52,806 bases of DNA from Desulfuromonadales bacterium (GTDB lineage Bacteria > Desulfobacterota > Desulfuromonadia > Geobacterales > Pseudopelobacteraceae): the NCBI GenBank assembly GCA_013349405.1, contig DUZS01000026.1:1-52806 (forward strand), in the 5' to 3' direction. The translations under genes and the position numbers were made by a program. The notes beneath the pieces were generated by a model. The model was not told the origin of the DNA and searched no databases. It saw nothing but the letters and a program-made list of their open reading frames with translations. Shown piece after piece: positions 8,363 to 16,787 of this stretch (positions within the stretch are counted from its first letter, which is position 1; every line of letters begins with the position of its first letter).

Positions 8363-8812
8363 TCATCGCAGTTCCGGCATAAGATTTTCCAGCAGTTCCC
8401 GCTGATCAGCCGTCAATAACGCATTGAGTTTGCTAAGCGTTCTGGTATGTGACACGATCAATTCCACTTCAATCTGACTCTGTGCAACGGCAAGTGCCCG
8501 CACAGCGGTCTCGTCAAACACGGTCGCATCTGCTAAAGACTTCAGCTGTTCTCTGCTTTGGTGCATCTTCTCCCGGAGCGGCCGGGCAGATTCCCGCTCG
8601 GCATCGAGGAGCGCCTTGATCTGAGTTTTCTGTGAATCTGTCAGTTTGAGAATTTTTGCCATCCGTGCCTCAAAATTATCCGCACCTCGTTCCATCCCCG
8701 GAGGTGGCCCGCCAAAACCGGGCATTGGTCCCCGTTCCGCCAAAACTGCGCTTGTACTAACACAAATCATAGCTGCCACCATTGCTACCGTAATCACCAG
8801 TTTCCTTCTCAT
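8363..8812 (-). CDS. Spy/CpxP-like periplasmic protein
   Basis: This 149-residue protein begins with a signal peptide (MRRKLVITVAMVAAMICVST, cleavage near VLAERG). The mature part opens with a Gly/Pro/Met-rich stretch and then has two LTxxQ-type motifs, LKLTDSQKTQIKALL (about residues 59-73) and LLTADQRELLENL near the end, the signature of Spy/CpxP proteins. These are periplasmic chaperone-like or metal-responsive proteins, often under BaeSR or Cpx control. A longer frame extends upstream, but the start at 8812 is supported by the signal peptide. A BaeSR-like pair lies 4 kb away at 12933-15049. Confidence 0.85.
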   Translation of the reverse strand: MRRKLVITVAMVAAMICVSTSAVLAERGPMPGFGGPPPGMERGADNFEARMAKILKLTDSQKTQIKALLDAERESARPLREKMHQSREQLKSLADATVFDETAVRALAVAQSQIEVELIVSHTRTLSKLNALLTADQRELLENLMPELR

Positions 8813-8985
8813 TGGTATGTACCTCGCTTTCAAGTTGTTCACATCGCATGGATGTGTGTTGTTCTTGATTGTAGAGATACCAGGCAAATGTATTGGAATT
8901 GTGTGGGAAATGTATTTTTTGAGATGGGGAAGTGAAAAAAGATGTGTCAAGGGGTGGATGGTTTTACCAAGCAGAGCCTGTCGGG

Positions 8986-9066
8986 CCGGTTCGTTACCAA
9001 GCTGGAGCTTGGTAACGAACCGGACTTCCTGCCTTTTTTTCTCGTTACGCAGCTCAGGTTGCGTAA
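8986..9066. repeat. Palindromic intergenic element (two hairpins)
   Basis: A perfect 18-base inverted repeat is present: CCGGTTCGTTACCAAGCT at 8986-9003 and its complement at 9006-9023, separated by only GG. A second hairpin follows, TTACGCA (9045-9051) and TGCGTAA (9060-9066). GTTACC-AAGCT palindromes of this kind are recurrent intergenic repeats in several bacterial genomes. The element lies between the promoter region of the Spy-like gene and the end of the DUF1186 gene. It could form a cruciform or a strong RNA hairpin. Confidence 0.8.
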
Positions 9067-9128
9067 TGTACTGGTTTTGCAAGCCCTGCTCGCGGTTTGG
9101 GATCATTCCGGTTTCCTGCTTGTAATTC

Positions 9129-9992
9129 CTACTTCCGGTTCTTCCGCTTTGACACTTTAGCTTTCTTCCGGTTGCTCCGTTCTTTTTGCTTCTGCTTTTT
9201 CTGAGCATTGGCAGGCGAACCGTGTCTGACCGGCGTTTTCTCTTCACGTTCTCTGAAACAGGCAAACCCTGAAATATACTCATGGACATCATCCGGAAGA
9301 GACCACTCAAGCAGCTGATTCAGCTTTTCCATCGCCTTGTCACGCCCTTCAGCCATTTCATCTTCAACATTCTTGAGAGACACTTCCCCCTGGAAAACCA
9401 ACCCTCTCGCAAACAGATCGCGAATTTCCGAAATCAGTTCCTCCGGATACAGATCGAGCAGATCCATAACCAGCGAAGCCCAGAAATACTCCTCCGGGTC
9501 GGCAAGCGACTCGTCAAACAGGGTTGCAAACAGCGCCATCCCCTTGTCACGCGGTAGATCGCCGGAGGCTATGCCCAGTTTTAATGCCTCCATCGCAGAT
9601 GTGCGTAGGTATTCGTAGGCATCACGATTTCTGATTATTTCCATTACGGCGGAATAGTCACCCCCGGCGGTTCGACAGAGAAGCGCCGGTAGCGTTTCGG
9701 TGAGCATGTCACACCAGATGTAATCTCGCTGTTCATCAGGAATGGAAAATGCCCGGATTATCGGGAGATGCGCTTTTGTTTCGCGGAAGTGAGCAAGCAG
9801 GGCAACAGCGTATAGTTCGGCAGTATGCCCTTCATCAACATATCGCGCCGGATCGGCAGAAATCCCTTCAAGTATGTTTATCAACAGCGGCGTGATTTCC
9901 TCCTGCAATGAGACTGCTTCTTCCATCTCATCACGCAGATATTTACTGGAAACTACGTCAAAAGCTGCTATAAGTTCATTTGTACGTGACAT
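9129..9992 (-). CDS. DUF1186 family protein
   Basis: This 287-residue protein is mostly alpha-helical, with HEAT-like repeats of the DUF1186 type (segments CDMLTETLPALLCRTAGGDY and YEYLRTSAMEALKLGIASGD, about residues 94-140). The last 45 residues are extremely basic (Lys/Arg/Gln-rich), which suggests nucleic-acid or ribosome contact. The function of the family is unknown. It starts 2 bases after the stop of the YhcG-like nuclease gene, so the two are translationally linked, an unusual partner for DUF1186. Confidence 0.75.
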   Translation of the reverse strand: MSRTNELIAAFDVVSSKYLRDEMEEAVSLQEEITPLLINILEGISADPARYVDEGHTAELYAVALLAHFRETKAHLPIIRAFSIPDEQRDYIWCDMLTETLPALLCRTAGGDYSAVMEIIRNRDAYEYLRTSAMEALKLGIASGDLPRDKGMALFATLFDESLADPEEYFWASLVMDLLDLYPEELISEIRDLFARGLVFQGEVSLKNVEDEMAEGRDKAMEKLNQLLEWSLPDDVHEYISGFACFREREEKTPVRHGSPANAQKKQKQKERSNRKKAKVSKRKNRK

Positions 9993-9994
9993 GA

Positions 9995-11077
9995 CTATTT
10001 CTCCCCGTTCTTTCCGCTTTCCAATCTTGCACGCGCAAGAATAACTGCTTCATGTAGCTTTCGCTCCATTTCGGCTTTTGGCAACGCATCAGTCCAATAT
10101 GACGAGACCTGAATTCCGCTCCGTTCAAGATCGAGCAATTCAACAGTTTCGTGTTTTTTCCCCGCACAAAGAATCAAGCCAAGAGGAGATTCCTCACCCG
10201 TTTTGCGCTCGTATCGATTCAGCCAAGCCAGATACAGCTCCATCTGCCCTTTATGCGCCGCCCTGAATTCGCCGATTTTTAATTCAATAGCAACCAGACG
10301 ACCAAGATTTCGATGGTAAAACAAGAGGTCAAGATAATGGTCAATACCATCAATGGTGATCCTCTTCTGCCGTTCCATAAAAGCAAAACCTACCCCCAAT
10401 TCCAGAATGAACGACTCCATTTCGCGCAATATGGCGGCTTCCAGATCTTTTTCTGCGTAGGAATCTTTGAGGCCGAGGAAATCGAGGAAGTACGGGTCGC
10501 GAAAGACAAGAGCAGGGGTTAGTTTGTCTTCCTCACGAAGCTCTTTCAATTCCACTTCAATCAACTCGTCTGGCTTGCGGGAAAGTGCCGAACGCTCGTA
10601 CAGCATGGATTGGATCTTCCTGTTCAGCGTACGTGTGTCCCAGTTTTCCAAGCGGCATAATTCAGCATAGAAGTCACGCTTGAGCGGATCGTCAAGCCTG
10701 ATTATATGCAGAAAATGCGACCAGCTCAATTGTGTCAACAGTGTTGTCACAATTGCCGAATCAGGAAAAACTTCAGCAAAACGAATCATTCGGAAAATAT
10801 TCCGGCGACCAAAACCACGCCCGAATTCTAACTCCAATTGTGCAGACAGCGATTGCACAATCTCCGCTCCATATTCGGCCCGCTTTTCCTTCAAAGTTTC
10901 CCGCCGAATACGATTGCCAACCTGCCAGTAAAGCAGTGTCAGCCCGGCGTTGACAGTTTGTGCTACCTGCTGACGGGCAGAAATAATAAGGTCGCGCAGT
11001 TCCGTCAATAGTGGCTGACCAAGGTATGGAGCTGGCGTAGTTGTCGTTGCCTTCTCTTTTTTCTGTCTGGCAGTCAT
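9995..11077 (-). CDS. YhcG/DUF1016 family PD-(D/E)xK nuclease
   Basis: The 360-residue protein has an N-terminal DUF1016_N helical domain (about residues 15-165; LTLLYWQVGNRI, GFGRRNIFRMIRFAE, LSWSHFLHIIRL) and a C-terminal PD-(D/E)xK nuclease domain (about 180-345) with YLDLLFYHRNLGRLVAIELK, where Asp and the ExK pair are the expected catalytic residues. The family is often found near restriction systems and in defence-like islands. An Mrr-type nuclease lies just upstream on the same strand and a DUF1186 gene follows 2 bases downstream. The ATG at 11077 overlaps the stop codon of a possible 35-codon frame. Confidence 0.88.
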   Translation of the reverse strand: MTARQKKEKATTTTPAPYLGQPLLTELRDLIISARQQVAQTVNAGLTLLYWQVGNRIRRETLKEKRAEYGAEIVQSLSAQLELEFGRGFGRRNIFRMIRFAEVFPDSAIVTTLLTQLSWSHFLHIIRLDDPLKRDFYAELCRLENWDTRTLNRKIQSMLYERSALSRKPDELIEVELKELREEDKLTPALVFRDPYFLDFLGLKDSYAEKDLEAAILREMESFILELGVGFAFMERQKRITIDGIDHYLDLLFYHRNLGRLVAIELKIGEFRAAHKGQMELYLAWLNRYERKTGEESPLGLILCAGKKHETVELLDLERSGIQVSSYWTDALPKAEMERKLHEAVILARARLESGKNGEK

Positions 11078-11181
11078 GAGGAGTCTCCATTAAAGTCGGG
11101 GGTATCGTTTTGCAGTTCGCCGACGATCTGGTCGTCATGCAAGGGGAGTAAGAATAGCATTATATCGGCAGAGTAGGTCAT
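11074..11181 (-). CDS. Possible small ORF coupled to the YhcG-like gene
   Basis: A 35-codon frame starts at ATG 11181 (MTYSADIMLFLLPLHDDQIV) and ends in TGA overlapping the nuclease start codon (ATGA). Upstream the frame stays open into the end of the Mrr-type gene, so this could instead be the 3' remnant of a longer lost gene. No ribosome binding site is visible at the ATG and no family is recognised. The four-base overlap is the main reason to list it. Confidence 0.25.
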   Translation of the reverse strand: MTYSADIMLFLLPLHDDQIVGELQNDTPDFNGDSS

Positions 11182-11225
11182 TTGTTGATCAAGATGTAAT
11201 TCCGCGGTGGAAAGCAAAACATGGT

Positions 11226-12728
11226 TTAGTCTGTTCTCTGGAAAGATTCATTAATAATTCGAGCCTCCTCCAGATTTATGCGATACATGCGGCCATGTTT
11301 CCGCAGTAGTTGAACGAGAGCTGGTCCGTCTACCAAAGATATCGGCTTATCTTTGGCGAATTCATAAGAGTCTGGTCCAAAACCACTTGTAGTTACGAGA
11401 ACCCCACGATTGGCTCCCTCGTTTACAACTGTCCCATACAAATCTCTCACAGAGGAGACATCAACAGTTCGAGTATACCTCTTCGCTTGAAAAACGTACT
11501 TGCCGCCTCTAAAGGGATCCGGGTCAAACATTATCGCATCAACTCCTCTGTCTCTTGATGCCTGTGTGACTTTTACTTCAACACCGTTTTGCCCAAATTC
11601 CCACTCAAAGAGCTGCCTCACAAGATGCTCAAAATCATCCCAAGGCATTGCTGCAAGGTTAGTATCAGGAATTAGGCTTTCATCAACATCTCTGCTTTCA
11701 ATAATTCGGCGGTCATTTTTATCAAAGGTGACAATTGGTCGAATTTTGGATACATATTCAGTCGATGGGGTTGCAATACCTTTTAAGTGGCGGAAGCATG
11801 CCTTGGGATCTATATGGTCAAATTGTAAGCGAATCAGATCTTCTTTACGGGTCAGTAGGGAGGCAATAATCCCCTCTTCCGGTTGGCCTGACGCACTGTC
11901 GAACCATTTTTGATTCGCATTAATTGCAACCATATCATACATATCGGCGGAATCAGATTTAGCAACGAGGTACGCAGCACGGATACAGAGAGAATACAAC
12001 AACCTCCCACACTGTTTTTTCTTCTCAATTGCCGATACTTCCGTTGTTTTGAAGTTCTTTGCCGTTTTGGTGATTTTAATGCGGGCGAAATCAGGCACAT
12101 CAAGCGTAACAAGCAATAAGCGCGCTTCGCGGTCATAGTTAAAGTCAGCATAAAGACATAGAGGTTCTGGCAGTGGATTTTTGTAATAAGTTAATCGTGC
12201 AATAGCCTCAATAGTCTCTTTTTCCCGATCCTGATAGAACTTGACGTGGCTCCAAGCAAGTTCGATATCACGCAGGTATTCTTTTTGATCCTCATTTGCA
12301 ATTGGACTTGTGTCCGAGATTTTCAGAAGATCAACACCGTACGGTGATGATATAAATTTTGGAGACAAAAGATCTGATATAACATCTACAGAAACAGGGT
12401 GATTTTTATAATCGAGCCAATTTCTGTAGTCGCCGGATATTTTCGGGTCATACATCTTTAAAGTTTGCCAAACATCTCTTAATTTTTCAAAAGTAGATAA
12501 ACTGCCATCTATACAATCATCAGAAGTCGATTTTCTCCCATGAAGGTATTCCACACCATCCACATAAGTAATCCCGTTTTTTTGGCAAAACCATTCGTCG
12601 TCATATTTTGTGTATATCCTGAAAACACTCCTGTAACCATTCGTATTTTCTTTGCTTCGACTATATTCGAACAGATCGTAGTTCGCATTATTCTCCGCAC
12701 TTACAATAACATTGCTACGCCGTAGCAT
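11226..12728 (-). CDS. Mrr-type restriction endonuclease-like protein with uncharacterised N-terminal region
   Basis: The C-terminal 150 residues of this 500-residue protein form an Mrr_cat domain: MPWDDFEHLVRQLFEWEFG, then SRDRGVDAIMFDPD (catalytic Asp), KYVFQAKRYT (QAK variant of ExK) and GTVVNEGANRGVLVTTSGF. Mrr proteins cleave modified or foreign DNA. The first 340 or so residues have no domain I recognise and may bind DNA or sense modification. I use the ATG at 12728 rather than a TTG two codons upstream; no strong Shine-Dalgarno is seen. It lies upstream of the YhcG-like nuclease on the same strand. Confidence 0.85.
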   Translation of the reverse strand: MLRRSNVIVSAENNANYDLFEYSRSKENTNGYRSVFRIYTKYDDEWFCQKNGITYVDGVEYLHGRKSTSDDCIDGSLSTFEKLRDVWQTLKMYDPKISGDYRNWLDYKNHPVSVDVISDLLSPKFISSPYGVDLLKISDTSPIANEDQKEYLRDIELAWSHVKFYQDREKETIEAIARLTYYKNPLPEPLCLYADFNYDREARLLLVTLDVPDFARIKITKTAKNFKTTEVSAIEKKKQCGRLLYSLCIRAAYLVAKSDSADMYDMVAINANQKWFDSASGQPEEGIIASLLTRKEDLIRLQFDHIDPKACFRHLKGIATPSTEYVSKIRPIVTFDKNDRRIIESRDVDESLIPDTNLAAMPWDDFEHLVRQLFEWEFGQNGVEVKVTQASRDRGVDAIMFDPDPFRGGKYVFQAKRYTRTVDVSSVRDLYGTVVNEGANRGVLVTTSGFGPDSYEFAKDKPISLVDGPALVQLLRKHGRMYRINLEEARIINESFQRTD

Positions 12729-12932
12729 AAGCAATTACATACCAGAAAATCGAATAAAACAACACCGTTAACACTTCACATTGCAGGTTTTACGACCAAA
12801 AAGCCGCTATAAATTGTGTAGTAAATGTATTTTTTGAAGGTCACGGATAAATAATGTGGATTTTGGGTATTTTCTCACTTGGAGGTTGTGGTAAAAATTG
12901 ATTCAAGCATTTTGTAACAACGAGGTGGGACA

Positions 12933-14375
12933 ATGAAACTGAACATCACCGGCAAACTGTTTTTCGCGATATTTCTGGCGGCAAGCCTTGCAGTAGTCTG
13001 CTCTGCGCTGATTATGCAGTGGAATCTCAACCGGGGGTTTTTGCGACTCATCAATGACATGGAAAAGAACGGTATCTCTCGCCTGGCTACCAGGCTGGAA
13101 AATGAATACCTCCCGGGCACCGGATGGGACTCAATTCTTCGTGATCCGATGAAGTGGCGGCAGATGGTTGATGCGTCTTTCCCGGAATTAAAGCCACCAC
13201 CGCCCCCGACAGCGTGGGTACGTCCACCTGACAGGTCAGAGCACAATGCTTCGCAACCTCGGGATATTCTCCCGCCACATCTTGCCCACCAGTTCAGTCG
13301 ACGCCTGTTTTTGCTGGATGCACAAAAAACTACGCTGATCGGGCCGGAGTCTGTGCCAGCGGATGCCGAGATAATTCAACTGCACCATCAAGGCATAATT
13401 ATCGGTTACCTGGGGCTCCGCCCGCAGACCACGTTTGACAACCTGCTGCATAAAGGCTTTCTGCATGAGCAGAGATACGCCTTTATCGTTATTGCCACCG
13501 TTGTCCTGTTGCTATCAGCCGGCCTTGCACTGCTGCTGGCAACACGCTTGGTACGGCCGCTTAAAAACATTACCGAGGCGACTCATGTACTGGCGCATGG
13601 CGATTATTCAGTCCGTGTGCCGGTAAAATCAAGAGATGAGCTGGGACAGCTGGCAACCGACTTCAATGCGCTGGCCCTGGCGATGGCACATAACGAGGAG
13701 ACCAGGCGTAGATGGGTTGCCGACATTTCCCATGAGCTGCGGACGCCGCTCACCTTTTTGCGGAGCCAGACTGAGGCACTACTGGACGGGGTACGTCAGC
13801 CGACACCCGAATCAATCAGTGCTATCCACAATGAAATCATGCGGTTTACTCGACTGGTAGATGATCTTTATCAGTTGTCTCTGTCTGATGTCGGCGCACA
13901 GAGCTATCGCAAGAATGAAGTGGCTGTATCCGGGGTTATTCAGCAAGCGCTCTCCATAATCAGCCCGGAATTTTCGGCAAAGAATATAACAGTGCAGTAT
14001 GAAGCAGCAGATAACCACACCGTCTTCGGCGATGCAGAACGTTTGCGGCAACTGTTCGGCAACCTGCTCGACAACTCGTTGAAATATACCGACCTTGGCG
14101 GCGAGTTACGTATCAAAATAAGGAAAGAAGGCGACAAGGTTCTGATCGACGTTCAGGATTCTGCTCCCGGTGTAGCTGACGAAGAACTGGAAAGATTGTT
14201 CGAGCGCCTCTATCGTGTGGAATCTTCTCGCAGCAGGGCAACGGGAGGTGCCGGACTTGGTCTGGCAATATGTCGCAACATCGTCATAGCGCATGAAGGC
14301 AATATCATTGCGAAACCATCACCGCTCGGCGGGGTGTGGATACAGGTTGAGCTACCCAGTTACGGGAGCGTCTGA
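12933..14375 (+). CDS. baeS: Sensor histidine kinase, BaeS-like
   Basis: This 480-residue kinase has an N-terminal membrane helix (about residues 7-29), a periplasmic region of about 150 residues with a proline run, a second membrane helix (about 183-205), a HAMP domain (about 205-255), a HisKA box VADISHELRTPLTFL with the phospho-accepting His near residue 267, and a HATPase domain with N box FGNLLDNSLKY, DSAPGV and GAGLGLAI. The EELERLFERLYRVESSRSR segment is typical of BaeS-like envelope-stress kinases. A GAGGTGGGA motif precedes the ATG. Its TGA overlaps the next ATG (TGATG), coupling it to the response regulator. The symbol rests on family resemblance. Confidence 0.85.
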   Translation: MKLNITGKLFFAIFLAASLAVVCSALIMQWNLNRGFLRLINDMEKNGISRLATRLENEYLPGTGWDSILRDPMKWRQMVDASFPELKPPPPPTAWVRPPDRSEHNASQPRDILPPHLAHQFSRRLFLLDAQKTTLIGPESVPADAEIIQLHHQGIIIGYLGLRPQTTFDNLLHKGFLHEQRYAFIVIATVVLLLSAGLALLLATRLVRPLKNITEATHVLAHGDYSVRVPVKSRDELGQLATDFNALALAMAHNEETRRRWVADISHELRTPLTFLRSQTEALLDGVRQPTPESISAIHNEIMRFTRLVDDLYQLSLSDVGAQSYRKNEVAVSGVIQQALSIISPEFSAKNITVQYEAADNHTVFGDAERLRQLFGNLLDNSLKYTDLGGELRIKIRKEGDKVLIDVQDSAPGVADEELERLFERLYRVESSRSRATGGAGLGLAICRNIVIAHEGNIIAKPSPLGGVWIQVELPSYGSV

Positions 14376-15049
14376 TGAATGAAGTGATAGTGATAGTCGA
14401 GGATGAGGTTGCCACTGCAGAAATTCTGGAGGATTATCTCCGTCTGGAGAGCTATACAACCCATCTGATGGCAGACGGCCTGCCGGTTGTCAACTGGGTG
14501 CGCGAGCATAAACCGGCTTTGGTCCTGCTCGACCTGATGCTGCCGGGAAAAAGCGGGCTGGATATCTGCAAAGAGATTCGTTCGTTCTCATCAGTGCCGA
14601 TCATCATGACCACGGCACGGGTAGAAGAAATCGACCGTCTGCTGGGATTGGAGCTGGGGGCCGACGATTATATCTGCAAGCCGTACAGTCCGCGTGAAGT
14701 CGTGGCGCGAGTTAAGACGGTTCTGCGAAGAGTTGGCAATGCGCCGACACCGATGGAGGAAGGGCTTCTTCTGGATGAGTCGTGCTACCGCGCCACTCTG
14801 AGCGGGCATGACCTGCAACTGACAGCGGCTGAATTTAGGTTGCTCAATTATTTGGCTGCTCACCCGGGACGGGTCTACAACCGCCAGCAGCTTCTGAATA
14901 ATATCTACCCCGATGAACGTGCTTTGAATGATCGCGCCATTGACAATTATATAAAAAATCTCCGCAAGAAAATCAATGTGGTCGGAAATGAAGATGAGTT
15001 GATTCACTCTGTGTATGGCGTGGGGTATAAGTTTGAAAAACTCTATTAA
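14375..15049 (+). CDS. baeR: OmpR-family response regulator, BaeR-like
   Basis: The 224-residue protein has a receiver domain (about 1-118) with acidic pocket EDE, phospho-acceptor Asp in VLLDLMLPGKSG, Thr in IIMTTAR and Lys in ICKPYSP, and a winged-helix DNA-binding domain (about 128-222; LTAAEFRLLNYLAAHPGRVY, IDNYIKNLRKKI, VYGVGYKF). It overlaps the kinase gene by one base. Envelope-stress regulators of this type often control spy-like genes, and one lies at 8363-8812. Confidence 0.9.
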   Translation: MNEVIVIVEDEVATAEILEDYLRLESYTTHLMADGLPVVNWVREHKPALVLLDLMLPGKSGLDICKEIRSFSSVPIIMTTARVEEIDRLLGLELGADDYICKPYSPREVVARVKTVLRRVGNAPTPMEEGLLLDESCYRATLSGHDLQLTAAEFRLLNYLAAHPGRVYNRQQLLNNIYPDERALNDRAIDNYIKNLRKKINVVGNEDELIHSVYGVGYKFEKLY

Positions 15050-15076
15050 GAGCTGTGCTATTTTTCAACAGTGGAA

Positions 15077-15100
15077 AAAGGGACCCTTTCGAGTCCCTTT
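15077..15100. terminator. Bidirectional terminator between the response regulator and nifK
   Basis: The hairpin AAAGGGAC (15077-15084) / GTCCCTTT (15093-15100) has an 8-base loop. On the minus strand it is followed by TTTTTCC, a good end for nifHDK. On the plus strand the U tract is short but it may also serve the two-component operon. Confidence 0.75.
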
Positions 15101-15129
15101 CTCATAAGCAGTGTACAGTTTATGCCAGG

Positions 15130-16599
15130 TTACCGCATCATTTCGAAGAAACGGTCCTCGCAGGTCTCATCCTTAATGTCGATAAACTTGTTACAGATTT
15201 CCGTGACCATATTGACCACACCCTGATAGCCGATGAGTGGGTAGCGATGCTTGTTGACCCGGTCGAAGATCGGGAAACCGAAGCGGAACAGCGGTACCTT
15301 GGCATCGCGGGCGGCAAATTTGCCGTGGGTGTCACCGATGATGGCATCAACAGGATCAGTCATTACCAGGCTGCGCAGATGCCAGAGATCCTTGTTCATA
15401 TGAATTTTGCAGCCGGCACCGTACATGGAACCGTCCAGCAGCGCCTGCAGCTCTTTTTCCGCCTTCTTGCTGCCGCGACTACAGAGGATGTGATACGGAC
15501 GGGCTCCCATTTCGAGGAGGAAGGAGACATAGCCCATCAGGTAATCCGGGTCACCGTAGACGGCAAACTTCTTGCCGTGCATGTACTGCTGTGAATCGGT
15601 CATAGCGTCTACCGCGCGACCTCGCTCGTTTTTGAGTGATGCCGGGACTTCCTTGCCGAACAGCTCAGCCACCTTCATGATAAAGGCATCGGTTTTTTCA
15701 ATGCCCATCGGCATCGGCATGGTGACATGCTTGCCGGAATAGGCCTCCTTGATCCAACCAAACGTTTTTGGAGTGGCGTAGGGCCCTATCGCAATGGTGG
15801 CCTTGCCGTTGATCGAATCAGCGGCATCTTCCAGCTTTGTGCCACCGGCATAGATATGATAGGTGCCGTCGCAGGGAGACTCGAAGGTATCGCCAATATC
15901 GGCCAGCAGCGTGTACGGAATTCCGAACTCTTTCAGAATGCGCTTGTATTCGCGGTAGTCACCGGTGTTGAAGTCGCAGCCGGCTATCAGGTTCAACTTG
16001 CCGGTGCAGCGTCCTTCAATCTGTTTTCCTTCTGTCAGGGTATGCAGAATGGAGTAGAGCATGGAATCATAGCCATGGATATGGGTACCGTTGAAACTGG
16101 GGGTGTTGGCGTACGGCACCGGCAGATCCTTGGGAATGCAAGATTTCTGCTTGGCGTTCTTAATGAAGGCGGTCAGGTCATCGCCGATGACTTCCGGCAT
16201 GCAGGAAGTGAATACGGCAATCATCTTCGGTTTGTAGAGGGCATGGGCATTTTCCAGGCCTTCATGCAGATTGTTCTGCCCGCCGAATACCGCACCGTCC
16301 TCGGTCATCGAATCGGAAACGGCCGGTGCCGGTTCACGGAAATGGCGGTTAAGAGTCGAGCGGTAGTAGGAAGCACACCCCTGTGCACCATGCACGAACG
16401 GCAGCGTCCCTTCAAAACCGTGGGCACAGAGCTGCGCGCCGAGTGGCTGACAGGCGTGAGCGGGATTGATGACCAGCGCCTGACGGGCAAAGTTCTTCTC
16501 TTTATACTCTTCACTGTTAATCCAGTTCTGAACGCGCTCCACCTCTTCCGGCGGGGTTTCGGTAACTTTTTTGACTTCCAGTCCTAATAAATTAGCCAT
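15130..16599 (-). CDS. nifK: NifK, nitrogenase MoFe protein beta chain
   Basis: The 489-residue beta subunit forms the alpha2-beta2 MoFe protein with NifD and shares the P-clusters. P-cluster cysteines are in NPAHACQPLGAQLCAHGFEG (about residues 53-72), FVHGAQGCASYY (about 76-87) and FTSCMPEVIGDDL. The start is the ATG at 16599 (MANLLGLEVKK), with AAAGGAG 7 bases upstream, although the frame is open a little further. It is the last gene of nifHDK and ends before the terminator at 15077-15100. The 188-base gap to nifD contains a palindromic repeat. Confidence 0.98.
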   Translation of the reverse strand: MANLLGLEVKKVTETPPEEVERVQNWINSEEYKEKNFARQALVINPAHACQPLGAQLCAHGFEGTLPFVHGAQGCASYYRSTLNRHFREPAPAVSDSMTEDGAVFGGQNNLHEGLENAHALYKPKMIAVFTSCMPEVIGDDLTAFIKNAKQKSCIPKDLPVPYANTPSFNGTHIHGYDSMLYSILHTLTEGKQIEGRCTGKLNLIAGCDFNTGDYREYKRILKEFGIPYTLLADIGDTFESPCDGTYHIYAGGTKLEDAADSINGKATIAIGPYATPKTFGWIKEAYSGKHVTMPMPMGIEKTDAFIMKVAELFGKEVPASLKNERGRAVDAMTDSQQYMHGKKFAVYGDPDYLMGYVSFLLEMGARPYHILCSRGSKKAEKELQALLDGSMYGAGCKIHMNKDLWHLRSLVMTDPVDAIIGDTHGKFAARDAKVPLFRFGFPIFDRVNKHRYPLIGYQGVVNMVTEICNKFIDIKDETCEDRFFEMMR

Positions 16600-16674
16600 G
16601 GTATATCTCCTTTGGCGGGCAACCAATCTGTTACACCACCATTTTGTATTTTTTTGACTTTACCATTCGGCTTT

Positions 16675-16787
16675 CGATTTTTCGTCAGGTCGGTGGCGGA
16701 TGAGGATTTCGGCGGAGACGTAGCATCGCTACGTCGCACAACGATAATCTGAAATCCGCCGCCGAGATGGCGTAAAAGCGAGAGTCG
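16675..16787. repeat. Palindromic element in the nifD-nifK gap
   Basis: The core is GACGTAGC (16717-16724), loop ATC, GCTACGTC (16728-16735). Outer arms are GGCGGAT near 16695 and its complement ATCCGCC near 16755-16762, giving a longer imperfect cruciform. The element fills most of the gap between nifD and nifK, where an RNA hairpin could affect message stability. It looks like a REP-type element, but no second copy occurs in this window. Confidence 0.65.

Noticed and set aside
8813-9310. Extended minus-strand frame in front of the Spy-like signal peptide
   Set aside because: It spans the palindromic repeat and low-complexity sequence. The real start is at the signal peptide.
15130-16587. 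Long plus-strand frames within the nifK and nifD region
   Set aside because: These are antisense frames over genes with unmistakable protein matches on the minus strand.
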